The notes under the pieces are model-generated. The model was given only the letters and a program-made list of their open reading frames with translations, had not been told where the DNA came from and searched no databases. 64,000 nt of DNA from Kappaphycus alvarezii (lineage: Eukaryota > Rhodophyta > Florideophyceae > Gigartinales > Solieriaceae), in assembly GCA_002205965.3 (NCBI GenBank), contig NADL03000506.1, positions 806,001 through 870,000 of the forward strand, given 5' to 3'. Positions within the stretch are counted from its first letter, which is position 1. Each line of letters begins with the position of its first letter. Below, piece after piece: positions 1 to 12,179 of the stretch. A program made the position numbers and the translations under genes.

Positions 1-85
1 AGAGAGCCAGACAGATTGTGACGGAGAGAACGGGAGAGCAGGAGAGAGAGGGAGAGAAGGGTAGAAAGAGTGAGGGACCGATAAT
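1..85. repeat. GA-rich low-complexity tract
   Basis: Purine-rich stretch made of short GAGA, GGAGA and GAGAG runs, truncated by the window edge. No coding signal is seen. Confidence 0.6.
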
Positions 86-2300
86 GTGGTGAGGTACTTT
101 CCTCAGGTAGAAGATGGAGAGAGACCGGGGCTTATATAGACTTCAGGGCGAGTCGACTGATGCTTTCTATTGATTGAAGGGAGTTTCCAAAAGACATGTA
201 GACGACGGTGAGGGTCTAACCTTAATCCTGCTTGGGCTGATCTAAAGTAGATCAGCTCAAGCTTACAGCACTGTACAGTGCATAAACATAACGGTCAAGT
301 TCTAGGTTGAACGGTAAAGTACAGTAATACCTGCAAGCCTTTTTGCGAGTTGTCAGCTGTCAGAAAAAGGCAAAGAAGTGAAATTGCACTAACAATCAGA
401 ACTTGCTGATGCTGTTTAATGTAGAACTTCCAGAATTCGTGCGACAAACAATAAGATTAATATTCTCTAATACTTGCGGAGGTAAAAAGGGAGGACGGGT
501 TCGCGAATAAATTTCCCCGTTACATGCTTTGTAATAACAAATTGTAGTGTAAACAGATAAATCATGATACATTTATAGTAGTACCAAGAACATCAAATTC
601 CTCTCTAAGGGCCTTCGGACCTCAGAAATCAAGCTTAACGACTTAAGATTCGAGAAAATCTAATTAAAACAGGCCCAGAACTCGAAAACCTCTATTCCAG
701 GCGGTCGGGGAGCATCCGTCGCAACGTAACGCTAATTCAGTTGAATATCAGTGGGTCTAGTTCGATTCCCCTTAAAGTTACTGTGTGTTTGTTCTGTGCA
801 GAATTGTCAGGTCGTACATATTGAACTGAGCGGGAACATTAAAGATTCCATTTTAAGGGATTGGCAGATCCTTTAGTATAAAGGAACAGCTATTTATGCG
901 GATAGAGTGCTACTAAGAACTTGTTACATCTTAGAAATTAACGGCTTGTTCAGCTAAAAGAACATTCGTTGTCTGCAAAACCGACCGTAGTCATGATAAG
1001 CTTCCTTACGGAGCATCTTATTGGTTTAGATAGCTTCAAAAGACATCTTTTTAGGCCTTAGCCACGATCCTGTGTGCCTACGAGTACCTGCTACCATAGA
1101 TTCTCTGCAACTTTTCAATAAGGGTGATTTTTACCTCCTTAGTATCGCAGTTAGTGAGGTGTAATGAAGGACTAAAAGCAAGGGCAGGGGAAAAGACCAT
1201 GAAGTAGGTCAGAAACGGCTGCGGCAGCAAATGAATCTCGGCGACCGTTTAGTAACGACGCTGGTATTGGCTACAAACTCTCCTTTTTTAGAGGCGCCGT
1301 TCGGTTCCCCATATAACATCTAGCGTTGATTGCGCCTATCTACAGATATAACTAATCTGTTCCCCACACTAACTTTGGTTGGGGGCGTTGCCCTTGATGA
1401 TAGTGTAGAGCGACAAGAAATTTACCCGCACCATGTGGAAAGCGATTTACGCGGCGCTCCTCACACTAACTGGTACTCTACCGTCCTCTTACAATACTAT
1501 ATGGTGCGCAAAATATACCAGTTCGTCTGTGACGTGAGCTGTGCTACATCTGAGCCGCATTAAAGAAGTCCGCAGATATGAGAGGGAGTAGTATTGCTGG
1601 CGAACATGCGAGTTGCGCTTCTAACAGAATACAAGAAAAACCTGCACGCGTCGCTAAACTGAGTTGGGACGCTGCTAACACACCTATATAGTTTCAGTAC
1701 GCCCTAGGCTTCACCCCCGGATATCGACTCCCCGGATGAAGCCAGGATCTCAGAGATTCTATCGAATCTCGTGACAGATGACAACACCTTACCAAAATAC
1801 GCGGGTGCTGTCCGCTGAGCAAACGCATGAAAATCGCCTGTTTCTTAATGACAGCCCTATCAGCTTCGCCAATCAACTATTGTTACCTGGAAAATCTACT
1901 GAGGATGTACGCAGCGAGAACGAAGGGCACTATTAGCACACCATATTGGGTAGACGAATAGTGGAAAATGATAGGTATTCTAGTTTGATTAAATTGTTTC
2001 TGAATCTCAAATTGTTTATTTCACATAAGTACATATATATACAGAATAGATATGATATGTTCTTTCTTGTAGAAATTTATAACCACTGTCCTGTATAGCA
2101 ATGTTCAGTACAGTGCTTACTGTACTTTAAAAGATTTACATAAATTAGATAGTACACATAATATTCACTCTATACGCTGGATAGCGGCTGAGTTTTGAGT
2201 CCAATTTCAGTCTCGATTGGGATACTTGAGGGTAAGTAAGAGTTATTTCTATATTAAAAGATTAATTCAAATAGATAATTTCACAACAGGTGAGCTTTGA
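86..2300. other. No gene recognised
   Basis: Only ORFs under 80 codons occur here and none resembles a known domain. Composition is mixed, near 42-45 percent GC up to about 1.9 kb and AT-rich afterwards. A T-arm-like string near 757 has no matching tRNA fold around it. A pair of TACTGTA/TACAGTA motifs is present near 2105-2130 and another near 270-325. This is probably old, decayed intergenic or transposon DNA. Confidence 0.4.
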
Positions 2301-4440
2301 GGATATTTTAAAATTTAGTTGAGAAGGGAGCTAGGGAAACTAAGATTGCTTGGAACCCTACTTCTGAGCCTTCAATAAAGGAATTTTTTGCTCTGTGTAG
2401 GTCTGCAGTATGAAATAGTTTAACTCCGAGAGATATTACTGGAGGAATGACGTGCTGCACACCCTGTTTCAGTAGTTTTTTTGTCTCTCTCCTGTCGATT
2501 GAGGATGTCGGTTCGTATAAAGCTTTGAAATGCCTCACACTAGCTCAGCAAGCTAGCCTAGATTACAATAAAACTCCGGCGGTCTTTTATATACATATTT
2601 TGCCATACTGGCCTAAACAGAGTAATTAACTGGTGAGAAAAACATAAAACGGAAGAAAAACTGTTTACGAGTTTAGTAGGAAGACTATAATTGACAGTTT
2701 AGTGAGGAAAGTTAAGCTTCATGTAAATCTGCGATATTTTATATTTGAAGCCAGTGAAACTATTGGAAAAAAGAAGAGAGAGAGATAATGTTACAATGTT
2801 TTTTTTGCCTCTGACTAAGGATGGCCGATCATTTAGAGCTCATGTACGACCAAGTTTTACAAGAAAATGGCTTAAATAATAGTAAAAACCCGGTTTATGT
2901 ATATAAATGTGTGCCATACTCGCCCACGAAGGAAAAATAGTAACCGCTAGGAAAATAATAAACAGGAGGAAAAGCTTTGTTTGGGGTTGGATCGTATGAA
3001 TACTTGTAAGCGAACAGTGAGTAAAGTTTGTGCTCCAGATAGCCTTGCTCGATTAGATATCTGTACTCTGAGTGAAATTGTATTTGAGGCAAAGAGATAG
3101 AGACTCTGCTTTAATAGTTTCTGTTTGTTTTTCACTCCCGCCAATTAAGAAGGGAGGCTCATATAGGGCTTTAGAAAGCCCCAGCGAAATTGCAGAAAAC
3201 AACCCATTGTGTTACTGATATCCTAGGTGACCTAGTCGACTCAAATCAGGTACAGGAAATTAAGTTAGTTGTCAAATAATGTGTGTGGGTGGCATATCCA
3301 CCCACAATATACTGTACACCAGTAAATAGTTCAATGATGCAGTTTATCCTCTAGGGTTTTCTCTGGGCCCCTTTTAGGTATGTTCATCCTATTCAGATGA
3401 ATTCTACTTCTTATCGTAGTATCCCTTGTTGCCCTACTTGGTTCGGCAGAAAAACGTTTGAATCTTCACTTTTTCACGGGGCCTATTGTCTCCTGCAGAC
3501 CTCGGCCTGCTACCTTTAATCAATTTAGCTTTGTCCTTGCTAGTATACATAAACTGAAATTAGTACCGGGGTTCGGCCGAGTAGCGGCCTGAGTCAGTCA
3601 GCGGTTTCACAAAGTTCTACGCAAGCAGTTAAAGTCACAGAAAAATTTCCCTGGTGTCGCGAAACTTAGTGACATAAACCACGAGATTACATATATACTT
3701 GTTGCAGTAGTTTCCGAAATAGAGTGATAAATATATCGTTAAAAAATTGTTAATGAGAAAGAAATCAGTTTATGGGTTTGGTTGGAGGCAAAATGATAAG
3801 ACATAAGTAAGAAAAGATCTTTCTCCTCTAGTTCTGCTTTATTTCATATTTCCCATCTCTGTTAAACTATCTGTAAATGAAACGATAGAGACCCTTTTCT
3901 GTTAGTTTCTTTTTGTCTTTCAATTGTTTATTAAGGACGGAGGCTCATACGAATATTCGTAAGACGACTGCTAAACGCAAAAAAGGAACCTAGATAAGAT
4001 TAAAACATCGTTTTGCATTTTTTGTGTTGTTGAGACATTTCTTTGCTCAATTTGTAGTGCTGAACAGTAAAATCTAATTTGCCAGGATTTTTAGCTCAAT
4101 ACAGTACTTAACTGCTCTATATTTCACATCCTGCTGTACAGTACAGTATGATAATGTCCATGCGAGACATTGGAGATGCTGGAAGATCGAGGGAAATCAT
4201 GACCTTGGTTCGGAGTAGGGATTTTCTAGCTCTACACACGCCTCTAGTACGCACGAATATCCACCCTATAGAACAACTAGATCAATTCATACAAAACAAT
4301 GAAAACAACGGAGACCAAATTTCCAATCAGCGACCTATTGAAGGAATTCCATAAAAGCGCGTGACGTTAGATATAAGCGGATATAAATTATATTGAAATA
4401 CTCAGTACTTATTCAATGGAAAAATTACAAAAAAAACATA
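2300..4440. other. AT-rich region with a diverged direct repeat, no gene
   Basis: No ORF exceeds 76 codons. A diverged direct repeat can be seen. The block around 3085-3165 (AGAGACTC, TTAGTTTCTGTTTGT-like, then AAG.GAGGCTCATA) recurs around 3880-3955, with a weaker third match near 2795-2835. The end motif GGAGGCTCATA is the best-conserved part. The repeat type is unknown. Confidence 0.35.
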
Positions 4441-4442
4441 AT

Positions 4443-5010
4443 TTATAAACTCTTATCCAAAACATTGGATTGTAACCAGAAGTTGTTGCCGTATTGCAAA
4501 TCAAACAAAGGATGGCCACTTTCGAGCATAAAATGGACCAAACATGCAAATGAGATAAAACAGTCCCGATGCAGGGACAATCTATGCCTTAATGGAGCTG
4601 ACACTACCTTCAACTGCTTAATTCGACTATTTGCAACTTTATGTCTTGCTCGGATCCTTCGAAGCACCTCAGCATCCATTGGCGGCGTTGGCCCACAGAG
4701 GAATGCCCGGTCGAGATAAATTTTACCTGTAGCAACCATTTCAAAATCAAAAAAATGCTCGTTAGATTCATCCTATAGATGTTGACATAAGGGTAACTTC
4801 CGCAAAGATATGATAAGTTGGTTGGTAAAATATCTCCACTCAAAATGCTCATCGCAATTTCATACCTTAGCCCCAAAGAATGCATCTTATGCGAATGAAT
4901 TCGGGTACCGAACTCTCCAGGCTCATTAAGAAGACAATAAGTACAATCAACGGAAGCCTCGCAGCGAGAGAAGGCATGATTTCGGAGTCGATTTGAACAG
5001 CGCGTCTAAA
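4443..5010 (-). pseudogene. DDE transposase fragment (DDE_Tnp_4-like)
   Basis: Pieces in two or three frames on the minus strand read in order as part of a PIF/Harbinger-type or related DDE_Tnp_4 nuclease. First comes a segment with SVDCTYC (first catalytic Asp) near 4965. It is followed by a SHKMHSLGLRYEIAMSI-like stretch near 4870 and a CGSYPYVNIYR stretch near 4790, where the second Asp appears to be Tyr. The end is RARHKVANSRIKQLKVV followed by a HPLF-like tail (4500-4660), typical of the C-terminal helix of such transposases. The frame changes near 4740. Upstream and downstream parts and any terminal repeats are missing, so this is a dead fragment. The family call rests on motif order seen by eye. 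A more distant DDE family is possible. Confidence 0.6.
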
Positions 5011-6600
5011 TAAATGCTGGTTTACTTATAAGTAAATCTCGGAAAGAAAATATTATTTAAACTTACTAAATCGATCTATGCGAGACAATTAATCCTGTTA
5101 CATCACTATTTGCAACATTTCCTCTCGTCGAAATTATCAAATAGGTAATCCATAGATTCAGATTGGTATCCTTTCAAGAGATACGGTGCCCAGAGAAGAT
5201 GGACAGGAACAATTCCTCTCTACTTTCTTTCAACGATTCGAAGCCAAGCCTTGTAGCAAACCAAAGGAGTTACGCCGAGTAAAAAAAAAATTGAAGGGTA
5301 AATATGGAAGAGGAAATTGATTGACGTGAACCTTCCCTCATAAGGCGCAGGCCAGCAAAAGCAAATGTTGATATGGAAACAATTGATAATGAACACATGT
5401 CGAACTTTTCTGAGTGTTCCAATTCGTATAGGCATAAAGTATATGGCAATAACGTACCTTATATATAAGAATCTTGTGGACATAAACTCTTTGCTTGATT
5501 AACGTACTAAGCTAGTGGGCTCAGTGGAAGTAATAATTTCTAACGAAATTAGCATTATTATGGTATGCCTTTTTTGTCATATCATAAAACACGTATACGG
5601 AAATAAATGGTCTCAGGTTCTGATTCGAGTAGCTTCAAATTTTTTTTGTAGTAATTTTTGATCTTAACATCATCAAAGCAACTTTCACCTTATTTAGAAC
5701 GTAAGTGCCAATTCAATAGAATTTTAGGTATTTTTTAGAGATACAAAAATTCTGTTCATGAATATCCTATTTAGATCTAAATGAACCGAAAGTAGAATTA
5801 AAGTCCTTTATTTGATACAGCTGCTTTTTTGTCAAAAGAACTCATGTTTGATGCAATTGGTTCTTTATCAATAGTAATTATTATTTATCCTTCCGAAAAC
5901 AGCTGAATAAATCGAAAAAATAACAATTACGAAAAGTCTCAAAGATATTGCGTAATATGAGCTCGAAAATTACAAACAAAAACTTTTGCAACATAATCGA
6001 TTCGTAAATGAAAATCCGTGCTATAGATTTAATATTTTTCCCCTGTATGTTTGAATTTACGTATTTTTGCAACAATACAGTTTCGATCCGACACTTTTGG
6101 CGAAAATCTCGGTCCGAAGGCATTTGAACGAAACTGCAGACCTTTTTGGAGACACTGTTTCTTTGTTGAATTTTTCCAATTTTTTATCAATTAAGGGCTG
6201 CATTTAGGAAGATACGAGTAATATATCAAGAAACAGTTGCGCTTAGATACCTTTTAGTTGATAGGAAGCTCGCCCCCAAGGGGAAATGACATTAGGGCGA
6301 AATTTCACCCAAACAGTTTTTCGAAAACTTTCTGTACCCTGTTTCGAGTTTTCTAGTAGATTTTTTGCAAATAGAAGGCATTACTGCATTATTTGTGTTA
6401 TTCTGTACAGTATATAAAAACTGTGCTTACTTTAAGCCTATTTACAGGGCCTGTGGTTGATTTCATTTTTTGGACTCGAAATCCTACCTGTAGCATACAG
6501 AAGCTTACTGTATACCCAGTACTTCTTTGCCGATCAGAAACAAGCTTCCATCGCGCCAATGGTCCCAAAAAAGTTACTGAAGGGGCCGGACTAGCGCGAA
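5011..6600. other. AT-rich spacer, no gene recognised
   Basis: Strongly AT-rich with only short ORFs of low-complexity composition. The last 200 bases lead into the gypsy-type sequence at 6.6 kb. They could include the remains of its 5' LTR or gag N-terminus, but no LTR partner was found. Confidence 0.35.
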
Positions 6601-6615
6601 GGAGGGCATGAACAA

Positions 6616-7251
6616 ATGGAGGACAAGGGTGACCAACTAACTGGACATTTTGCGGAGTTGTCGTTTTTGTTAAGAAGCAGTTTGGGAGGAAAGGACCTTT
6701 CGATTTGGTTGAGGAAGACTTCAGTTGCAGTTTCTGTGGGCAAAGGAAACATCGTGCTATCCAGTGCTCTCAGATACCGCACAGGCACACTCGCGGCTCC
6801 ATATCTGGAAGGAGAGGCGACGTGTTGGTCCACGTATCAGCGCGGCGGAGACCGCCGGGTTGGATTCGCCGGGGCAAGGTCTGATTCCGGAAGGGAACTT
6901 CGGATGACAGAAAATGCAGATGAAGAGCCACTGGCCGTAGTCAGGGGGGCCAGGAACGCCGATGTTTTCTCAGCGTCTATGACGAATACAGAAGACCAGG
7001 CACTTCCGAAACAATGGATAGAAAACGTCAAGTATGTTGACGCATTGGTAGAGCATAATCGAATGGCCCCTCCGCCAATGGTGGTACCAGCGGCCAGAAA
7101 GAAGAAAAATAGGAAAAGAGAGACGAAGAAATTACCCGGAGGGCCCCAAGAACACGGACGTAAATACAACGTGATCGCGGAGCTTGCATCCGCTTCTTCT
7201 GGCTTGAAGTTCGGCCAGTTAATTCGCGGAGATGCAGAAGAATCCAGGTAA
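6616..7251 (+). pseudogene. gag C-terminal region with zinc knuckle (G1)
   Basis: A 211-codon open frame lies here, but the recognisable motif is in another frame. At 6726-6767, frame 3 encodes a perfect CX2CX4HX4C zinc knuckle (C-SF-C-GQRK-H-RAIQ-C), the nucleic-acid-binding part of retroelement Gag. A frameshift therefore separates the knuckle from the long frame. The rest is basic (KKKNRKRETKK near 7100) and leads into the protease. The capsid part upstream is missing or unrecognisable. Confidence 0.7.
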
Positions 7252-7329
7252 CAACTTAAGCGGTTGATAACGGAGACCGTTCCGGTGACGCAAGCCGATT
7301 ACTCGAGCACGGCAGGAGGGCCGCATAGG

Positions 7330-7878
7330 TTGACGGTATTTGTCGTAAATATATAAGGCACAGAGACCTACGTGTTATTAGATAGTGGAGCCGTGCTTAA
7401 CTTGATGTAATCGGACTTTCGCCAAAAATTAGAGCTTTCGCCAACTTCTACGGACCGTCAGGTTACATTTGCTGATGGGACAATGGAACAGGTTGTTGGT
7501 TCTGCTAAGAAAATTCCAGTCTCGTGCTGGGCGATAGTGACTCATTTCGGCTTTATAGTGGTTCGCAACGCCCTATTCGATGCCAGTGTCGGAAGCCCCA
7601 CCTTAGATTCTCTGCAGGCAAATCTAGACTATAAGCGACAACAGGTCACACTGGTCGTCTGGGGAAAAGAAGTGCTCCTGCCTCTGCTTGGAGAACCTCC
7701 CGTGATTGACGGAATTCACACCGATAACGACGACTTCACATCACCAAGAGAGACGGAGAGTGAAAAATTCGCGGCTTCCTCGTCCTCTGAGTCCGGTAGC
7801 AGTAAAGATGGGGCTGATAGCAAGCAGGAACTGGTATTGGCAATTCTGAACGAGGAACCGAACGAACACGATCTCTAG
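7330..7878 (+). pseudogene. aspartic protease region (G1)
   Basis: A frame with two stops encodes YVLLDSGAVLNLM near 7370-7410, the retropepsin active site (D-S-G). It continues as a typical gypsy protease with FADGTMEQV near 7470 and VIRNALFDA-like sequence near 7570. The 131-codon open part runs from 7483 to 7878. Stops at about 7353 and 7408 disrupt it. An acidic, serine-rich linker (7740-7870) leads toward the reverse transcriptase. Confidence 0.75.
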
Positions 7879-8049
7879 CCACTAGGAGAGGAAAAAAGTA
7901 GCTCTGTGGAGGGCTGTGGAGCGGATCCTGCCACGAGTCTCGCTTCTAAGATGAGATATCTTGAGTGGAAGGACAAGCAGGCCCTAGCTAAGGCACTCAT
8001 TGACACTGATGTTATCGTGTGAGATATTCACGACCCTAAGAAAGCTGTT

Positions 8050-8760
8050 TTGCCCGTCGTTAACTCTTTCGAGCTAAATGAAGAGACTCCTATAAATTCG
8101 AGGTCCCGCTGGATGGCGCCGAGGCACAATGCTGTCTTCAAGAAGGAAGTCGACGAGCTACTTCAGGAGGGAGTCATTACCCGAGCAAGTTCAGCTTGGT
8201 CCTTCCCGGTGGCCATTGAGACCAAAAAGGATGGACGGCCTCGCTTTTGCGTTGAATATCGTCATCTTAATACGGTTATGAAGCCTGATCGATGGTAGTT
8301 GACAGATATCGAGGAACTCTTCGAGGACCTTGCGATTGCCAAGGTTTTCACGACACATGACCTTTATATAGGCTATTGTCAGGTACGGATGTCCGAGGAA
8401 TGCATGGAAATGACGATATTCGTATGCCGTTACAAAACGTACAAGTTTGAAGTGATGCAATTTGGACTAATGAACGCTCCTTTGACTTTCTAGAAGATGA
8501 TGGAAAATTTTTTGAAGGGATTACCCTTCGCAATGGTGTACGTAGATGATGTGATCATATTCTCCAAGAACATAGAAGACCACGTATGTCATTGCGAGCA
8601 GGTTTTCGGGAGGGTTCAGAATGCAAATTATAAGATCAAGATGACGAAGTGCAGCTTCGGTCACTCGTAGATCAAGTTACTTGGCCAAGTTGTAAAACAA
8701 ACTGTAATTAAGGTTGACACGGGCAAAATTAAGGATATAGTTGAGTCCCTTCCTCCAAAG
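8050..8760 (+). pseudogene. reverse transcriptase (G1)
   Basis: The frame reads as a Ty3/gypsy RT palm: an entry motif, then VFKKEVDELLQEGVI and SAWSFPVA, then RFCVEYRHLN (consensus RxCVDYRxLN), then FEVMQFGLMNAPLTF, and the catalytic box MVYVDDVIIFS at about 8533-8565. Three in-frame stops interrupt it (8296, 8491 and 8668). The second falls where the family normally has Gln after APxTF, which fits a CAG-to-TAG change. The first catalytic Asp region reads TTHDLYIGYCQV, so the D is retained. The order and spacing are normal, but the gene cannot make a full protein. Confidence 0.9.
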
Positions 8761-8772
8761 AATAAAAAGGAG

Positions 8773-9231
8773 TTGAGGAGCTTAATTGGACTGGCAGACT
8801 ACTACCGGTGCTTCATTAAGAACTTCGCGGAAAGCTCTGCTGTGTTTAACGCTGGTACGTCGGTTGAGAAGGATTTAGAGTGGACGGAAGATAGGCAAGA
8901 GGTCCCCCAGAACCTTAACATTAAGCTCAAAACACCCCCAGTTTTCGCATACAAGGACTTTGAGACCCATTTTATAGTCGATGCAGATGTTTTTTCCTTT
9001 GAGCTTGGAGTCGTTCTAGCACAGAAGAAAGACTATGGTAAATTTCATCTGGTTCTTTACTCTTCGTACGATGAAGGAACAGGAACGCTATTAGTCCAAA
9101 AGCGAACGCGAGAATCTCGCATTGGTGTTTGCATTGAAGAAGTTTCGAGTTTATCTGCTTTCGGACAAGCCATTTTCCGTTTACTCAGACTATCAAGCGC
9201 TACGGACTGCTTTTATAGAAAATCATATTAA
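8773..9231 (+). pseudogene. RT connection and RNase H region (G1)
   Basis: The frame continues the RT (LRSLIGLADYYRCFIKNFAE, the gypsy connection motif LxGLxxYYRRFIxxFA). It then enters RNase H with FETHFIVDADVFSFELGVVLAQ at 8960-9020, where the family has DAS.xGxGAVLxQ. The first Asp is retained. The end of RNase H after 9080 loses the family pattern, so a frameshift is likely around 9085. Confidence 0.8.
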
Positions 9232-9403
9232 CGGAAGACTAGTGCGATGAATGGATTTGATGGCGGAATACAAATTCGAAATGAAATATTGCCCGAGTTC
9301 TGGTAGCAGCGCAGCGGACTATCTATCGAGGAAACCCCAAGGCGTTTTAGGGAAGTAGTAAAATGTGAGTGAAAAACTTGTGGCCACGATTTGATCGTCC
9401 GAT

Positions 9404-10620
9404 TTGAAGCTGGACGGACTGAAACCACAATTGTTGTACGTGGATAGGTTCTTAGCTGGTGAGCAGTTACGAAAAACCGAGCCAAGGAAGAATAGCGCTC
9501 GTCGGCGCAACGCAAAGAAGTTTATGCTGTGGAACAAAATTTTGTTCCGCCATGAGAAGGATGGATTGCGGGTCGTGTCGCTCCTTGGACAACGTGCTGA
9601 GTTCTTGGCTACATTCCACGATCATGTAGGACACTGGGACGTTGGATAAAACACGGAAGTTTGTAAGGGAGCGTTTTTGGTGGCCAGGGGTTTATCGTGG
9701 TGTGACGGGCCATGTCAAAACGTGCGAAGGTTGCCAGAACGCTCGAAGATTACCGAAATGTCACACGACCCTCAGGGCCCCCGTCATGTAGTGTTTCGAG
9801 ACTTTCTAGATCGACTTCGCGGGCCCCTTCAAGCCATCAAAGGCAGGGCAAAGATTGGGTCTAATTGCGGTGGAACACATGACGGATTGGCCAATGGCGT
9901 GAGCCACCAAGGATACTACCTCGGATACTGTCATCAGATCCGTGAAGCAGGAGATAATTGTGTCATTCGGGCCACCAAGAAAGATAGTTTCGGAAAATGC
10001 CACAGCCTTCATGGCAGCTTCCGTCCAAGAGTTCATGGGGAGGCACGGAATAGATTGGAAAGCTTCCCTAGCTTACGCACCGATGGAGAACGGAAGGGCC
10101 GAGAGAATGATGGCGACCATAAAGCAAACGATCAAAAGGTCCGTAGTTCAGAGCTGTGATGACTGGACGGAGGCCCTACCACGGATCTTGTATGGTTACC
10201 ACAGGCGGGATAGCGGCAAAATTTTTTCACCGTTCCGACTGATGTACTTGGTGAATTCTAGGATGCTTGCTAGCGACGCTATGGCCTTGATCAGCGACTA
10301 ACAACCCCATCACCGCCTCAAAGAGCTGTTAGGTGATTCGGATAGGCGCGCGGAGAAGAGAGAAAAGTCAAGAGGACAAAAGAGGACTGCTAAGACGACA
10401 AAAGAGGACTGCTGGAAGAGTTGAATCTTTCGCAGTTGGGGAAGATGTCTTGGTTGATCACAGTGCGACCTTCAATAAGGTAAGGGTTTGGCCTGCCTTT
10501 GATTCGTTCTACTGAGGGCCTTGAAAGGTCATTCAGGCCGAATATCCACGGTACAAGCTCGTTTTGTCCAGCGGCAAGATCACCCGTAAGGATACCCATG
10601 CGAGGAAACTAGTGCGTTAT
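9404..10620 (+). pseudogene. integrase (G1)
   Basis: Several frames combine into a gypsy integrase. The N-terminal HHCC zinc region shows FHDHVGHWDVG near 9615 and TCEGCQ near 9723. The core has DFAGPL near 9815 (first Asp). SENATAF near 9977 stands where the family has SDNGxxF, so the second Asp is lost. ENGRAERM near 10088 carries the catalytic Glu. Typical text follows: DDWTEALPRILYGYH near 10165. The tail (10333-10620) contains FAVGEDVLVDH, the usual start of the C-terminal SH3-like part. No chromodomain is seen. Confidence 0.85.
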
Positions 10621-12100
10621 TGCAAGGCGGTAAATTATGTAACTGTATTAGGAATAATGTAGAACGGTTTAAAATCGACGGTAGGGACTACGAGCACGGC
10701 AATGAGGAGATAAAAGAAACAAGTCTGGGCGGAATTATGAGAATTGGAGAACTCTACGCAGTCGTTGAGAGCCTAGCAGAAGCATCTGACCTCTCGATCT
10801 CTTCTCGCTTAGTTCGCGTGTCGCCTCGACGATGGCGAGACCGCTTGGAGGAATGACCGCCGAGCAGCACTAGCTTTCGGACTTCGCGAACAGAGAGAAA
10901 TTAGGAGGTCTTACCAACTCAAGAATGCAGGGCGTAAACGTAAAATTCAAGGACAAAAGCCTCCGCAGGATTTTGGATGCGGGAGGTGGCGAGATTAGCG
11001 GTGACGCAATGGATCACTCCGTTTATTCCGGCCATGATCAGGAGGTGTACTCCCAGGTGTAGACCGGACAGGTCCTCGGTTGGTAGATTGAGCGGGAGAG
11101 CGCGTTGCAGCACGAGTCCCTCGGGGTAAAATGCTTCTGGGCGGCCTTGAGATCTAGGACTCGCCCACCACTGGAGGGGTCCCGTTAATTCCTGGCTGCC
11201 ATCTCCTTGAAATACGGGAACCATCTGACCGCCTCTGCGTGATTAACGAGCTTATAGAGACCGTTTGTAATAGAAGCGCTTATGCAGCCATCGTTGCGAT
11301 CGGTGAACGGCACAGGGACCAAGGGAATGGCACTGTGGGTGAGTTTATTAGTGCGGGGAGCGCGCGAGCGGTTCTAGACAAGGACGAGTTTCCAGCTGAG
11401 GTTTTCTTTGCAACATGTGTGGGTGTGCAGGATGACAGTAAGTCGATCGCAAACGATCTCAAACTGGTTCTCTTCTTCGATTTTGTGCTCTACTTAATAG
11501 TCATATTCCTAGAACACTCGCGTGCTCACAAGGAATGGGTGCCTTCCACCCGTCTCTTCGTATGTGGCCATGTACACTTCAGTGGCGTTGCACCGTCAGA
11601 CGTCTCGAAGGCCCCAGGCTCCTTTTGGGGGCGACCAGGTAATCGTTTTGGTCATTACATAACTCGGTCAACACAAGGCTGTAAGGTTCCTCGCAGTTTA
11701 ACTCGGAAAGACTGCGAGCAAAGAGAGGGATATGACTTCCAAGAATAGTGATGAATTCATCTTCATTGATAGCGATCGGATTGGCCAAGCGCCTTTTATA
11801 AACCTTGAAAGGGAATTGGGACTAAATCCGGTATAAGATCTTGTCGACATCGTACACAACTAACCACTTCACGCCAAGCCTTGCCAGTGATGAAATAGAC
11901 CTCACCTGGCTTCCTGCCGCCTTGTATATAGCACAGGGCGGGCGGCCACCCGTGCTCTTAGCTGCAGTTTGGCGTGTTTACTAAGACGAAGCATGCTAGT
12001 CAACTTCCGTTCCACGGTCAGTGGCACTCACCACAAGAACTGATCACTTGTTTCCCTCGCGTACACCGGCAGACTTGACTGCACATCGGCGCCTCGCTGG
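10621..12100. other. Decayed sequence, possibly a minus-strand gag-like remnant
   Basis: ORFs of 101 codons (minus, 10919-11224), 69 codons (minus, 11579-11788) and 169 codons (plus, 11239-11748) overlap. None matches a domain I recognise. The minus-strand pieces have a gag-like look, and a TATA-like sequence (minus, about 11925-11930) sits beside a GCACAGGG/CCCGTGC inverted repeat (11931-11955). This resembles an LTR promoter reading leftward. The identity is uncertain. Confidence 0.3.
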
Positions 12101-12179
12101 GTTCACTCGTATACGTTCAAGCGCATGTGCTGTTGCCACGTAGTCCGGAGTTGGCAAGAAGACGAGGTCGACAGAGTGG

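Larger units (their letters stand above)
6616..10620 (+). mobile_element. Ty3/gypsy retrotransposon, decayed (element G1)
   Basis: Gag zinc knuckle, aspartic protease, reverse transcriptase, RNase H and integrase occur in the Ty3/gypsy order on one strand over 4 kb, broken by several in-frame stops and frameshifts. No flanking LTR pair could be recognised, so the limits given are those of recognisable coding sequence. The N-terminal capsid part of gag is not recognised. This family differs from the chromodomain element at 29-33 kb and from the gag-protease remnant at 18-20 kb. A former internal TSD cannot be judged. Confidence 0.9.

Noticed and set aside
740-790. T-arm-like sequence AGTTCGATTCC as a tRNA
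   Set aside because: No pairing acceptor, D or anticodon arm could be built around it.
11239-11748. 169-codon plus ORF as a host gene
   Set aside because: No recognisable domain. It overlaps minus-strand ORFs in decayed repeat DNA, with no supporting signal.
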